From: Trileptium ribeirensis
Lineage: Eukaryota > Nematoda > Enoplea > Enoplida > Thoracostomopsidae
Reading direction: 5' to 3'
Assembly: GCA_030248225.1 (NCBI GenBank)
Contig: JASANE010027972.1
Span: forward strand, 1-64,000
Length of the DNA stretch: 64,000 nucleotides
The notes under the pieces are model-generated. The model was not told where the DNA came from and did not search any database. It worked only from the letters and a program-made list of their open reading frames with translations. Positions within the stretch are counted from its first letter, which is position 1. Every line of letters starts with the position of its first letter. The position numbers and the translations under genes are program-made. Of this stretch, positions 24,698-36,419 are shown one piece after another.

Positions 24698-25239
24698 GTC
24701 GTTATAATTATAATTGATAAAAGATGCATGATCAGATTTTTAATTTATGTCTTTTCTCTTCGTTGTTTTTAGTCCTGTTTTGATTTTTGTCCACACAATT
24801 TCTTTGCGGTGTCACAGTTTTACTACCTACAAATTCGAGTAATTTTAGCTTTACTATTTGAAAACTAAATGTTCTTTCGAATGTTTCTTTGAATGTTTCA
24901 AACTAAATGTTTCATCGAGTTACTGTGTCAAAATGTTTATATATAGAACTATCTTGTCTACGTTGGGAAATGCTATCGTGGTGGTAAGCATGTTGTATAT
25001 GTGGACTTTATGTTAGCTCGGTCCGATGTTCCTAAAATTGTATTGACTTATGTCTCAATGGGAATAAGTAAATGAATAAACATAGCCTTAAGCTACGAAC
25101 ACCTATTTACTAATGTCATTCGCATAAGCTTATACGCGCAATCGCTTCTAAAAGTTTTCCCTCTTACCTTTTAAAACATTACTCAGGCATAATTGTTTTG
25201 ACTGGCTAGGCCAGTGACATAATAAATTTGTCTGATGCA

Positions 25240-25514
25240 TTACGTCCGCAAGCTCGAATTGTGTGAGTTAGTCATATCTTCGACAACCCTGTGTAACAAC
25301 CAGCCCTCCTTTGGCTGTTTCCGTAACCCCTTCCGGCACAAACCCAATCCTTTTTTCAGTCCCACGTCCACCCTCCCCCCCTCGTGGTCTTTCCCCGAAC
25401 CCGGGAGGCTGCGGCGGGATATGAAAAAACCCAAGAAAAATCGATTTCTCTTTCCTCCGCGGGGAGAGAGCGAGGAGGCCAGCCACAACCACACAAACAC
25501 CCCCACCCCCGTTG
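25240..25514. other. GC- and C-rich block left of the Merlin element
   Basis: A strongly C-rich top strand opens several overlapping frames on both strands, a composition effect. No recognisable protein. Possibly an older element into which, or beside which, the Merlin inserted. Confidence 0.4.
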
Positions 25515-26192
25515 GGCTCTGGTTCGGTTAGGGGGGATAAAATCAGGGAAGGGGCCCACCATCTTTTCAGGTATAGCCCCCATAGTCTCTGGACCCCCAA
25601 TCATCTCTCACCCCCAAAACCGATCTCTTCGAGATCAGGGTCGCCCCTTTTCAGGTATAACCTCCGATATGCTGATTCAACATTCTTTTATTTTCGGATT
25701 TTTGGGGGATATGGAGGCTTTTCTGGCAATTTTTTTCCTAAAGCTTCGCTTTAAGATTCTTCCCCCCTAACCCCCCGGGGGGTAATTTTTCCCGCTCTTT
25801 CCAATGGAGAAGGTTTTAGGGCTCTATCTCTTAAGGGGGCTTCAGCAAGGGGCCGTAATTTCAGGGGTCGGAATTTTTTTAAAAATGTGGTTTTTGGTTA
25901 TTTTTACATTTTTGACCATAACTTTTTATTGGATGGACCGATTTGGCTCAAATTTGGACATGAAAAAGAAGGTCCCATGCGCTATCGAAGGGTGTATGGT
26001 ACGAATCTGCAGGTAGTCAGGGTAACGACATATGGAGCCCGATACTGGCAATGCAAGCGAAAACTGATATTTTTAAATGAAATTCTTATGCGTTTAAATG
26101 GATGGATTTTTGGCATTGGTTATATCGTGATTAGGTTTAGTGGGAGAACAGCTTAGTAGGGGGGGTGCGGGGGGCGGAGCCCCCGGCTGCTC

Positions 26193-26216
26193 GGCTTAGG
26201 CTTAGGCTTAGGCTTA
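26193..26216 (+). repeat. (GGCTTA)4 telomere-like repeat
   Basis: Four perfect GGCTTA units, that is TTAGGC in another register, then degenerate copies to about 26240. TTAGGC is the nematode telomere unit; in most other animals it is TTAGGG. It is inside the transposon, so it is not a chromosome end. Confidence 0.85.
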
Positions 26217-26301
26217 GTCTAAGGCTCAGGCTTAGTCTAACATAGTATAAGATAGTGTAAGTGTAGTTTATAATTTAAATAAATAAAGGTGTACGTACTT
26301 C

Positions 26302-27294
26302 TTAGACGTGGTACATGTCGCGGACTTGAGCGACGAATGCACCGAGAAGGTTGCGTTTGAATTGTCTGCGCCATTGAAACTCCATCAGGGTGCGATCGAA
26401 GAGATCGGCGGCAATACCTCGACGCTTGCGCAGGAAGTTTTTAAGGACGCCCCATAAACCATCTATATTTTGAGTGTGGATCTCGGCATTGTCAGGGCTG
26501 ACGAATTGTCTATTGAAATGATTGACAGTCGCATGCAAAAACGGCGATGGACGTGGGATATTGGCAAAGCCGCGGACATAGGTAGCGTAGCTATCTGTAA
26601 CGACGCGAGTTCCAGGTTGAATATGCTGGAAAATGAGCGGCATTATGGTTACCATAGTTCTGTCTGGAACGGGAAAAAGGAGGCAGCGACCTGTTTGACG
26701 CTCGATCATGCCTACAACCCATCCATGTTTGCGGCGTGGGAGACCTCTATGATATTTTTGCTTAAAAAACATAGATTCATCAACTTCAACGTCTATTCCT
26801 GGGCCGCCCAGTGTCATGTTGCGGACGTGATGTCTGTCAAATGCTACAGCTATGTCGCGACAATAGTTGTACCAATTAGTGCAGGCCTCTTTACCGACTT
26901 TAGCTTGTTTCTTTGCCCATTCTGAGGGAAGTTCGTCAATATAAGCGAAGATTAAAATTAGTACTTGGTTTAGTGATAGCTTATGGTGCGCGAAAAAAGA
27001 AGAGTGACGAATGGAATATTTTTGGCGGCAATTTTGGCATCTCCACTCGTAATTGTCAATTCTGGCGATATCATTACGAGCAGCTAAATACATATGATTG
27101 CCGCATGTGCAAGTTTTACTGTTACTGATTTGGCCCCATTCAGCTAATAGCTGAATTGTAGAGTCATAACTGATGGTGCGTTGAATCATTTCAACGAAAA
27201 TGATGTTAATGTCATTTATATGTAAAGCATCTATTACATTATTATTGTGTATTATACTGTATCTAGCAGAGCGGGGTCTGCCACGTTGAGCCAT
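26302..27294 (-). CDS. Merlin (IS1016/IS1595-like) transposase
   Basis: 330-codon uninterrupted frame. N-terminal MAQRGRPRSAR contains an AT-hook-like GRP core. Next is a zinc ribbon (CTCG near residue 58 and CQNC near 83), then the ISXO2-like DDE domain: first Asp in DVEVDESMFF, second in VVTDSYATY, and the third position in HTQNIDGLWGVLKN. Family members have Glu in that last motif (NIE); this copy has Asp (GAT). Cut-and-paste transposase acting on the 36-base TIRs. Being unbroken it is a recent arrival, yet the Glu to Asp change could lower or abolish activity. Confidence 0.92.
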   Translation of the reverse strand: MAQRGRPRSARYSIIHNNNVIDALHINDINIIFVEMIQRTISYDSTIQLLAEWGQISNSKTCTCGNHMYLAARNDIARIDNYEWRCQNCRQKYSIRHSSFFAHHKLSLNQVLILIFAYIDELPSEWAKKQAKVGKEACTNWYNYCRDIAVAFDRHHVRNMTLGGPGIDVEVDESMFFKQKYHRGLPRRKHGWVVGMIERQTGRCLLFPVPDRTMVTIMPLIFQHIQPGTRVVTDSYATYVRGFANIPRPSPFLHATVNHFNRQFVSPDNAEIHTQNIDGLWGVLKNFLRKRRGIAADLFDRTLMEFQWRRQFKRNLLGAFVAQVRDMYHV

Positions 27295-27911
27295 AATATA
27301 TGCGGTATATATAATCTAAAATTCTGAAAAAATATCACATATATATATCGTCTCGTCATTCTGCGTCTATCTATGTTACTTGTGTCTATTTTGCTCATAA
27401 AAATTTTTTTACCGATTTTTCAACGTACCGGGTCCCCCTTAGTACTGAGGTCAAAATTTGAAAAATTTGAAAGTTGTTGGAATATGGTCAAATTTGGTAC
27501 CATTGAACTCGCCTCGTCGAGCTGAGTCGAATGGTACCAAAATCATCGCTGTACGACGATTCCCTGATTTTATCCCCCCCAATCGAACCAGTGCCGGATT
27601 TTGTATATGCATAGACCCTTGCGGAATATGGAAGCGTCAAGATCCCTGAATCCACCGCATACTTCAAACTGATATTATACCAACTAAAATATAGGCTGGA
27701 TTTAAGGTGTAGTGATTTTAGCCCATCCCCATCTCACCATTGTGTTGCTTTTTGGCATTAATATGCTGTTATTCCAAGTAAGCTGGTGAAGCCAATAGAT
27801 TAAACTAAACACAAAGAAAAATTTTATTCAATTTTAAAAGCATCACTCAAATACTTAGCCCTATGTATAGTTAGGTATGGTTTTACTATTGGGGTTTGTT
27901 ATAAAATTTAG

Positions 27912-28029
27912 TTGTTGTGTGGAGTGGTGTCAATGTTGCTGGCGAACAACTAAGAAACATTAACCCCAAAATTGGCGAGCCAGATGATCCCGAGCATTGG
28001 ACGGAATTTCACCGTAAAGTTATCGACAG
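27912..28029 (+). CDS. LDH: L-lactate dehydrogenase exon 6b (alternative exon)
   Basis: 118 bases between AAATTTAG and GACAG|GTGA, fully open. It reads [20 protein letters not shown] then IGEPDDPEHWTEFHRKVIDS. Same phases and length as exon 6a, so only one can be used in a normal mRNA; using both would add a second copy of 39 residues and shift phase. Differences from 6a (GVQLKT to [15 protein letters not shown] to IGEPDDPEH, AQL to TEF) sit on the protein surface side, while the VWSGVNVAG core is kept. Confidence 0.93.
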
Positions 28030-29009
28030 GTGATTTTCGTATAAAAATATGAACTTGGGAAATGCTTTGATTTGATATTTCCGCTGCTGGGAAGTTGTGT
28101 AAAAACCTTGATTCATTTATAAGCATTAGCATATGATACGGAGATTTAACTTCCAGACCAGCCCAACAGTAAAGTGAATTTAGAAATGTGTGCTCTTTTC
28201 ATAGCATGAAATATCATTAATGATTGTAGATGTCAGTCTTCTGCTCTATAATTGTTTTACTTTTCATTTAATTTATTTATTTCAAAAATATGCTCGTTTT
28301 CTAAAGTTGCATGTTTATGGCACTAGGTTGCCATTGTGACTGCAATATATACTAGGTGTTTTACACGCCAAGGTTCACTTTGAAATGTCATTGGCACACT
28401 TTACATTTGTATAGGAATCCTTGTATAACATAGGTACCCATAATGCGATACCTGAGAATAAGCAATATAAAGACCGTATTGCAGCTGGGTCGGAAGTCAT
28501 GTAGAAAAATTTTATCTCTTTAATACAGCAAAGCAATTGCTTCCCATATAGCCTGGCTACGGAAGTCCAAACATGCTAAATAAATAAGTATGTGAATTTG
28601 TAATTACAACGTATATATATGTAAATATACGTATATACAGGTTTCAAGGCTTGAAAGTACTAAATGTGACATACAGTATATCTAAGATCGTTATGTGCAA
28701 AAAGCGTGTTGAAAACTTAATAAATACTACGACAGCCTCAAATCCACTATTGCTTTTAGCCAAAATGGCAATAATCTGAAAATTTACAGACTGTTAGACA
28801 CCGCGATGAGGTAGTGCTGTGAATACAAGAGGATTGGGTGCATCCACGCGTCAAATATATTTAGCTGTTCCCACAATTACTTCATATATTTTGTTTGAGC
28901 GGTTTTTACATTGTGCCCTCCTGTAGATCTGCATTGCCAAAAATATGTCATATTCAGTCATACTTTATATATACTGATATAATTATATGTATGATTATAT
29001 ACATACTAA
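28030..29009 (+). other. LDH intron 6, first part; nothing recognised
   Basis: AT-rich, no coding segment or shared repeat that I could identify. Confidence 0.45.
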
Positions 29010-29390
29010 GCGCCTTGGTCAGCAAAATCCCAACTGCTGTAAAAAGTGTCGAATTTTAATTATAATTGAAAAAAGATGAAACAAAAAAAACATGAAGCGA
29101 AGCCAAAAACAGACTCTTGAGGACTAACTATAAATATTAACGTATAAACCACCATTGTGCTAGTCGCCACGAAATTATAACGCAGCAACGAACAGAAATT
29201 TTTTGGTCCGCCGGCGTCGCATACTTCAGCTTGAACATAGCCGAAAGTAGTAAAAGGCACAAATAGGTGACATCTTTTTTGTAAAATAGCATAATGGGTT
29301 ATGCTTCTTTTCTCTCAGGCTGACGATTTCGTGAAGAAATTGCGCATTTTTCTCGAATTTAGTGCAATAAAGGCCCAGCGGTAGTTGGGA
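29010..29390. mobile_element. Dispersed short element, family A (copy 1)
   Basis: Begins CGCCTTGGTCAGC then CCCAACTGC and ends AAAGGCCCAGCGGTAGTTGGG. The ends share CCCAACTRC in inverted orientation. The middle matches the copy at 47311-48743 in AAAGTAGTAAAA and GGCACA blocks. Further start fragments occur at 56161 and 57300. No ORF; non-autonomous. Confidence 0.65.
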
Positions 29391-30529
29391 ATAATTTACT
29401 AAATGTCACAGAGACTTATCTCCAAATACGGACTAATAAAAATGTACAACTTATGTATTCAAATATATATAGTTTTGGCGTCAAATTTATTGCTATCGAT
29501 TATATATTTCATTGTCTAACCACCATATACGAGCTAAAATACGTTTGTTTAATACCATTATGACTGTTACTTATATGAATATAAAATAATGATACACATT
29601 TTACCGTTTTACGTTGGTCCGCAATTCACATTTGCATATAATTGATGTACTTCTAGTAGTTACTGTCTCAAGTTGTGCTATCAACTAGTAACACGTAAAC
29701 GTGGGTGACGGAGGCATGGTGGTTAACAACGGCGTGAATAGTGCATACAGCTTGTGGAATTTCTAACATTTTTGGTAACAGTTTAAAAGTAACATACTCA
29801 TTTAAATCGAGTAGCTACACCTCATCTTCGAATTTTCACCATGAAAACAATTTTAAGAAACTGAATTTATTATGTAAAATAATGTTCGACTGCGACTCGG
29901 CTGCGACTGCTCCGGCTGCGACTCGCCACCTTCGGTGGCTCGTCTTGCCTCCGTCAATAACACACTTAATAATTTTTAACTCATTTTTAAGAGATTTTGC
30001 TTAATTTTAAGAGAATTTATAAAGGTAAGTAGATCACTCGTATATAGTCTTTTAGAAAACGTGAAGGTACATGTTATGTCAAAAAATGACCGAGATAGCA
30101 CGAACGGTTGTCGAGATATGATGAACTTAGGTTTCCCTAAGTCAATTTTAAGAGAATTTGCTTAATTTTTAAGGAAAGAGATGAAATACGTCAATCAGCT
30201 ATATACAGCTGTTTAGAAAACGTGAAAATACATTTTATGTAAAAAAATCGCCGAAATAGCACGAACGGTTGTCGAGATGCGGTGAAAAAGCTGAAAAAAT
30301 GGCAAAAATCCCTAAGTTTGAGGAACATTTGCTTAATTTTGAGTACAAAGCAATTTTCGTAGAAAAAAGTGCTCAATGAAAGGGCACTCCGCAAGAGAAT
30401 ATGCAACACGAAGAAAAAAAATTTCTAAAATCGGCCCAGGCGTTCAACCTGCAGACCTGTCTGTGACAAACAAAAAAAAGTCACAGAGAAAATTGAAATT
30501 TTGCGTCTAGTATATTGATATATATAAAG

Positions 30530-30652
30530 TTAAATGTACGCCTCCGGCTGCGACTCGCCACCTTCGGTGGCTCGTCATGCCTCCGTCAATAAAGTTAAAT
30601 GTACGCCTCCGGCTGCGACTCGCCACCTTCGGTGGCTCGTCTTGCCTCCGTC
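30530..30652 (+). repeat. 65-base subrepeat, two units
   Basis: Two copies of a unit that begins AAAGTTAAATGTACGCC and includes the GCCACCTTCGGTGGC hairpin and TGCCTCCGTC. The same unit occurs three times at 33178-33372. Confidence 0.9.
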
Positions 30653-33177
30653 TACTAGTAACACGTAAACGTGGGTGACGGAGGCATGGTGGTTAACAAC
30701 GGCGTGAATAGTGCATACAGCTTGTGGAATTTCTAACATTTTTGGTAACAGTTTAAAAGTAACATACTCATTTAAATCGAGTAGCTACACCTCATCTTCG
30801 AATTTTCACCATGAAAACAATTTTAAGAAACTGAATTTATTATGTAAAATAATGTTCGACTGCGACTCGGCTGCGACTGCTCCGGCTGCGACTCGCCACC
30901 TTCGGTGGCTCGTCTTGCCTCCGTCAATAACACACTTAATAATTTTTAACTCATTTTTAAGAGACTTTGCTTAATTTTAAGAGAATTTATAAAGGTAAGT
31001 AGATCACTCGTATACAGTCTTTTAGAAAACGTGAAGGTACATGTTATGTCAAAAAATGACCGAGATAGCACGAACGGTTGTCGAGATATGATGAACTTAG
31101 GTTTCCCTAATTCAATTTTAAGAGTATTTGCTTAATTTTTAAGGAAAGAGATTAAATACGTCAATCAGCTATATACAGCTGTTTACAAAACGTGAAAATA
31201 CATTTTATGTAAAAAAATCGCCGAAATAGCACAAACGGTTGTCGAGATGCGGTGAAAAAGCTGAAAAAATGGCAAAAATCCCTAAGTTTGAGCAACATTT
31301 GCTTAATTTTGAGTACAAAGCAATTTTCGTAGAAAAAAGTGCTCAATGAAAGGGCACTCCGCAAGAGAATATGCAACACGAAGAAAAAAAATTTCTAAAA
31401 TCGGCCCAGGCGTTCAACCTGCAGACCTGTCTGTGACAAACAAAAAAAAGTCACAGAGAAAATTGAAATTTTGCGTCTAGTATATTGATATATACTAGTA
31501 ACACGTAAACGTGGGTGACGGAGGCATGGTGGTTAACAACGGCGTGAATAGTGCATACAGCTTGTGGAATTTCTAACATTTTTGGTAACAGTTTAAAAGT
31601 AACATACTCATTTAAATCGAGTAGCTACACCTCATCTTCGAATTTTCACCATGAAAACAATTTTAAGAAACTGAATTTATTATGTAAAATAATGTTCGAA
31701 TGCGACTCGGCTGCGACTGCTCCGGCTGCGACTCGCCACCTTCGGTGGCTCGTCTTGCCTCCGTCAATAACACACTTAATAATTTTTAACTCATTTTTAA
31801 GAGACTTTGCTTAATTTTAAAAGAATTTATAAAGGTAAGTAGATCACTCGTATACAGTCTTTTAGAAAACGTGAAGGTACATGTTATGTCAAAAAATGAC
31901 CGAGATAGCACGAACGGTTGTCGAGATATGATGAACTTAGGTTTCCCTAAGTCAATTTTAAGAGAATTTGCTTAATTTTTAAGGAAAGAGATGAAATACG
32001 TCAATCAGCTATATACAGCTGTTTAGAAAACGTGAAAATACATTTTATGTAAAAAAATCGCCGAAATAGCACGAACGGTTGTCGAGATGCGGTGAAAAAG
32101 CTGAAAAAATGGCAAAAATCCTTAAGTTTGAGCAACATTTGCTTAATTTTGAGTACAAAGCAATTTTCGTAGAAAAAAGTGCTCAATGAAAGGGCACTCC
32201 GCAAGAGAATATGCAACACGAAGAAAAAAAATTTCTAAAATCGGCCCAGGCGTTCAACCTGCAGACCTGTCTGTGACAAACAAAAAAAAAAGTCACAGAG
32301 AAAATTGAAATTTTGCGTCTAGTATATTGATATATACTAGTAACACGTAAACGTGGGTGACGGAGGCATGGTGGTTAACAACGGCGTGAATAGTGCATAC
32401 AGCTTGTGGAATTTCTAACATTTTTGATAACAGTCTAAAAGTAACATACTCATTTAAATCGAGTAGCTACACCTCATCTTCGAATTTTCACCATGAAAAC
32501 AATTTTAAAAACTGAATTTATTATGTAAAATAATGTTCGACTGCGACTCGGCTGCGACTGCTCCGGCTGCGACTCGCCACCTTCGGTGGCTCGTCTTGCC
32601 TCCGTCAATAACACACTTAATAATTTTTAACTCATTTTTAAGAGACTTTGCTTAATTTTAAGAGAATTTATAAAGGTAAGTAGATCACTCGTATACAGTC
32701 TTTTAGAAAACGTGAAGGTACATGTTATGTCAAAAAATGACCGAGATAGCACGAACGGTTGTCGAGATATGATGAACTTAGGTTTCCCTAAGTCAATTTT
32801 AAGAGAATTTGCTTAATTTTTAAGGAAAGAGATGAAATACGTCAATCAGCTATATACAGCTGTTTAGAAAACGTGAAAATACATTTTATGTAAAAAAATC
32901 GCCGAAATAGCACGAACGGTTGTCGAGATGCGGTGAAAAAGCTGAAAAAATGGCAAAAATCCCTAAGTTTGAGCAACATTTGCTTAATTTTGAGTACAAA
33001 GCAATTTTCGTAGAAAAAAGTGCTCAATGAAAGGGCACTCCGCAAGAGAATATGCAACACGAAGAAAAAAAAATTTCTAAAATCGGCCCAGGCGTTCAAC
33101 CTGCAGACCTGTCTGTGACAAACAAAAAAAAAGTCACAGAGAAAATTGAAATTTTGCGTCTAGTATATTGATATATA

Positions 33178-33372
33178 TAAAGTTAAATGTACGCCTCCGG
33201 CTGCGACTCGCCACCTTCGGTGGCTCGTCTTGCCTCCGTCAATAAAGTTAAATGTACGCCTCCGGCTGCGACTCGCCACCTTCGGTGGCTCGTCTTGCCT
33301 CCGTCAATAAAGTTAAATGTACGCCTCCGGCTGCGACTCGCCACCTTCGGTGGCTCGTCTTGCCTCCGTCAA
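33178..33372 (+). repeat. 65-base subrepeat, three units
   Basis: Period exactly 65 (33178, 33243, 33308). Each unit carries the 6-base-stem hairpin GCCACC/GGTGGC. The array closes the larger tandem repeat. Confidence 0.92.
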
Positions 33373-33375
33373 TTA

Positions 33376-36150
33376 TTTTTTTATGTATTTCTACTTATGA
33401 ATGCATACTTTATGTGTAACTAATATTTGTTACTTTATACCATTCTGACACTTTGTATGCACACAAAATACTCGAATTCGCGTAAATTCTGGTGCGCAGT
33501 TTGACATTTGCAATGAATATTTGTCTACTTGATATTGCGATAATATCGCTGGTTTAACCATATTATTTTAGTTTTTTATGGCTGGTGGTATATACTTTAA
33601 TCATCTAAAAATGAAGCAAAGATTCAATGCTCGCAATTTCTTGCTACACTTCCATAATTCCTTTAACCCGAAATGGATAACGCATTATGGACAATGCAAC
33701 AGTTCTATGTAATAAGGCTGGCTTGACCGGTAATAAACAATGTTGTTGTTGTTGTTGAATCTTAGATATAAGGCAAATGTCCTAAATGTATGAAAAACTC
33801 CTGTTCAATCGTCCATTCAATAGATGATGCGTTACAAAACTTGAGGAAAGAATAAAATCTGTCTCATAAAAATTATAATTAGTGGGCCTTGATTGATATT
33901 TGCACAACTGGGCATCTGCAATTTATTAGCATCCTCAAATTTTCAAATTACTGGGTAATTACTGTGTATTACGATTAGTACACAGAAAATTACTGGATGT
34001 ATCAAATTTTAGCAGCTCTCACAAATTTGCGCCAAAAAAATTTATTGAAATTATTTTATCATCCCCCACCAATTTTAAAGTGGACGATCTATAAACACGG
34101 ATTTAAGTTTTTAATATGATTTTTATAATAGAGTTATGGGTAATCAGAATATGTATGCTTACTCCCTTGTGGTCAAGAATATAGGATGTTTCTGTACGTA
34201 TTTCGATAAGATGATAATATATGCGAAAATTTAAGCATAATCGCTATTACCTAGCGTAAACAGTGGTAGGCATCATTACGTTGGGTCGTTACCCCAAGTG
34301 TATGTAAACAGTAAGACTAAGAACCATTTTTAAACTTTATGGCACAAGATAACGTGGACATATTAACTTTATCGAAGATGATTTGAAAATGGCTACCGGC
34401 GACGGGCCGTCACTCACTGATACTAGTTACCAAACGATACAAATTTAGAAAAATCTCATTTTCCATTATTACTGAACTAGTTATCTTCTTTTGCCCAGTA
34501 TGGCGCTCAGCATACAGCAGAACATTTGTTTATAAATGATGTGTTTTCGCTTAGCCCAACCACAGCCTGAAAATCGTCAGGTTTTGAAGATACAGCAATT
34601 ATTTTGGTAAAATTTGACTCAACTATACCAGACGATTTAAAAATTGTCCATTTGGGGCAATATTGATGGCAAAAAATTTATCACATTTTTATGGGTAATT
34701 GTAAGCAGTCATACGCAATCACCTTGGTACTGAAAATTTTTAAAGAAAATTGAAAAATTTATATACCATTCGAACCGCGTTGACCATTTGATTTGAACTA
34801 TGTTATGCCTGCTCGATTTCTTTATGGACTAACGAGATGAGCGTTTTTGTGAACAATGTTATGGTCAATTATTTGACAAAATTTCTGCGTTCTACTGCAA
34901 GTGTAAATTTTAAACTGTTACGCTAGACTGAAATGTATGCAGGTTGCGTGAGTACAGGTTCGCGAGTATATTGAAAATACTCAAGCTTCAGACGGAATTC
35001 AAGCAGCACGTTTAGTGGCCACAGATGTATACATGTGGATCCATTATAGCCAAGGACTGAATTAAGTTTTGAAGTAGAATTTAATGCTGACGGCATCTTT
35101 TATCGATAATATTGAATCAATTTTTTGGCTACGCTAAATTATAACCCTGTTCAAAGTCACGGATTACAATTAATATCTACGCTATTTTGAACAGGGTAAA
35201 TACTAAGTAGTTATGACACCTTCATTCTATGACGAGAACGTTTCCCAATCTGTGGGTATTTTAAATAAAAATATAGGGATTGTTAATGTGCTGTTGGAAT
35301 ACATGTGCCACCAGAGGACACATCCACGATCAAGATTTAAATTAAATCGCATAAATTATACCTCAAGATATATATGACTACGCAAAATCTATATTGGTTT
35401 AAAGTTTTGAGTCCCTTATTCAATCGTAGAGAAGATGTTACAGCTGCAGAAATTGTGTTTAGCATGCTGTAAAGTTGTACAAGCAGCAAATTTAAAGCTA
35501 ATCATACCAAGAGATACCAAGACAATTTATAAACACAGCAACAAGGGCAACACAGCAACAACGCATGTTTAACCGCTTTATCGTCTTAATTGAGACCATT
35601 AGAGATACTTGAAAATAACACATTTCCATAAGCCACAATTAGTTTCAAATCGAAATCTTTTAGAATTATCACAACGTAAAGATCTTTTGATTGCAATTTC
35701 GTGTGGTTATCTGTGCTACATATACTCGGCTCGGAAAAAGCATCTAGCACCGCTCGTATTTTATGCAACATATACATATTTTAGGATATAATGTTTATTA
35801 AACTACTTAGCGGATGAATGTTCAATGATAGCCTTAATGGTCAGCATTTTACAAACAATATTGGCTTGGCTATCGTCCGTATTGCTATAGGATTCGGCAC
35901 TTTAGACGTTGCACAATACGCCGTGTAAAACATTCAGTCGCAAATGAAGCGAATTTTAGAACAAATGTTGAAGTAGTTGTTACGAATATTACATTTTTGT
36001 CGTAGTAAGAGAAGCTTCTTGGCCGCCCGCATGATCGCTCGGTCGTTAGCCTGACGTTACCCCACACTACCTTACGTCAGCTGTTTCATAGATATTTGAA
36101 TAAGTCAGTTTGTTCCTAACAAAGGCATAGATGGTAAGAGCAAAATTTTA
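33376..36150 (+). other. LDH intron 6, middle; no gene seen
   Basis: 2.8 kb of AT-rich DNA. A fragment with ATACCATTCGAA near 34763 resembles the CCATTCGACTC-type dispersed repeat also seen near 27510, 43570, 46745 and 50830. No exon found. Confidence 0.45.
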
Positions 36151-36253
36151 AAGCTGGGTTCATACGTCAAATTTTTGTCCTAAATTTAAATTCAAATTTG
36201 ATCTAATTTGAGCTCAAAGTTTGAGCAAAAAAATTGACATGTGAACGCAGCTT
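36151..36253. mobile_element. 103-base MITE with 30-base inverted ends
   Basis: The left end AAGCTGGGTTCATACGTCAA pairs with the right end TTGACATGTGAACGCAGCTT. The middle is AT-only. It is nearly a pure hairpin, typical of a miniature inverted-repeat element. Target duplication unclear. Confidence 0.8.
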
Positions 36254-36419
36254 CAGATTAGTTTTGCCATGAAAATAGTAAATCGAAAGGCACAATAGTG
36301 GAGTTATACACAGTAGCTTATATCAATATGTATGTCTATTCTTGATCGCTTCTAATGGTTGAAAATTTAGAAACGTGCGCCAATACGACCATGTGTTGTG
36401 TGCATAGGAGCACTGAGGT

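Larger units (their letters stand above)
25515..27595 (-). mobile_element. Merlin-type DNA transposon (autonomous length)
   Basis: Inverted ends of 36 bases, 25515-25550 and 27560-27595, match at 33 of 36 positions and start GGC(T/A)CTGGTTCG. Between them lies one transposase gene, a G-rich hairpin (26159-26187) and a short telomere-like repeat. Merlin elements normally make 8-9 base target duplications; the flanks here (CCCCGTTG and GGATTTTG) do not match, so the ends may be mis-set or the copy rearranged. It lies in the LDH intron between exons 6a and 6b. Confidence 0.88.
29687..33375 (+). repeat. Tandem array of four units of about 840-970 bases
   Basis: Units start at about 29687, 30656, 31496 and 32337 with CTAGTAACACGTAAACGTGG. 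Units 2 and 3 are 840 bases. Each contains GACGGAGGCA near its start and TGCCTCCGTC about 250 bases later, a GCCACCTTCGGTGGC hairpin, and two diverged internal copies of a block with AACGGTTGTCGAGAT. Units differ at a few positions only, so the array is young or homogenised. Unit 1 and the last unit end in extra 65-base repeats. Small frames of 72-87 codons recur but have no coding signs. Confidence 0.95.

Noticed and set aside
25235..25770. Overlapping Pro/Gly/Arg-rich frames on both strands
   Set aside because: Caused by C-rich composition; frames on both strands overlap and none has recognisable motifs.
26470..26925. 151-codon frame opposite the Merlin transposase
   Set aside because: It is the antisense shadow of the conserved transposase, with no recognisable content.
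25507..27603. An 8-base Merlin target duplication
   Set aside because: Flanks CCCCGTTG and GGATTTTG share only the last three bases, so no duplication is claimed.
29741..33099. Repeated frames of 72-87 codons in each tandem unit (both strands)
   Set aside because: They recur because the DNA is repeated; no family match, no splice or start context, and units tolerate changes in them.
29687..33375. CRISPR-like array
   Set aside because: Units are 840 bases with no short repeats separated by unique spacers, and the host is an animal.
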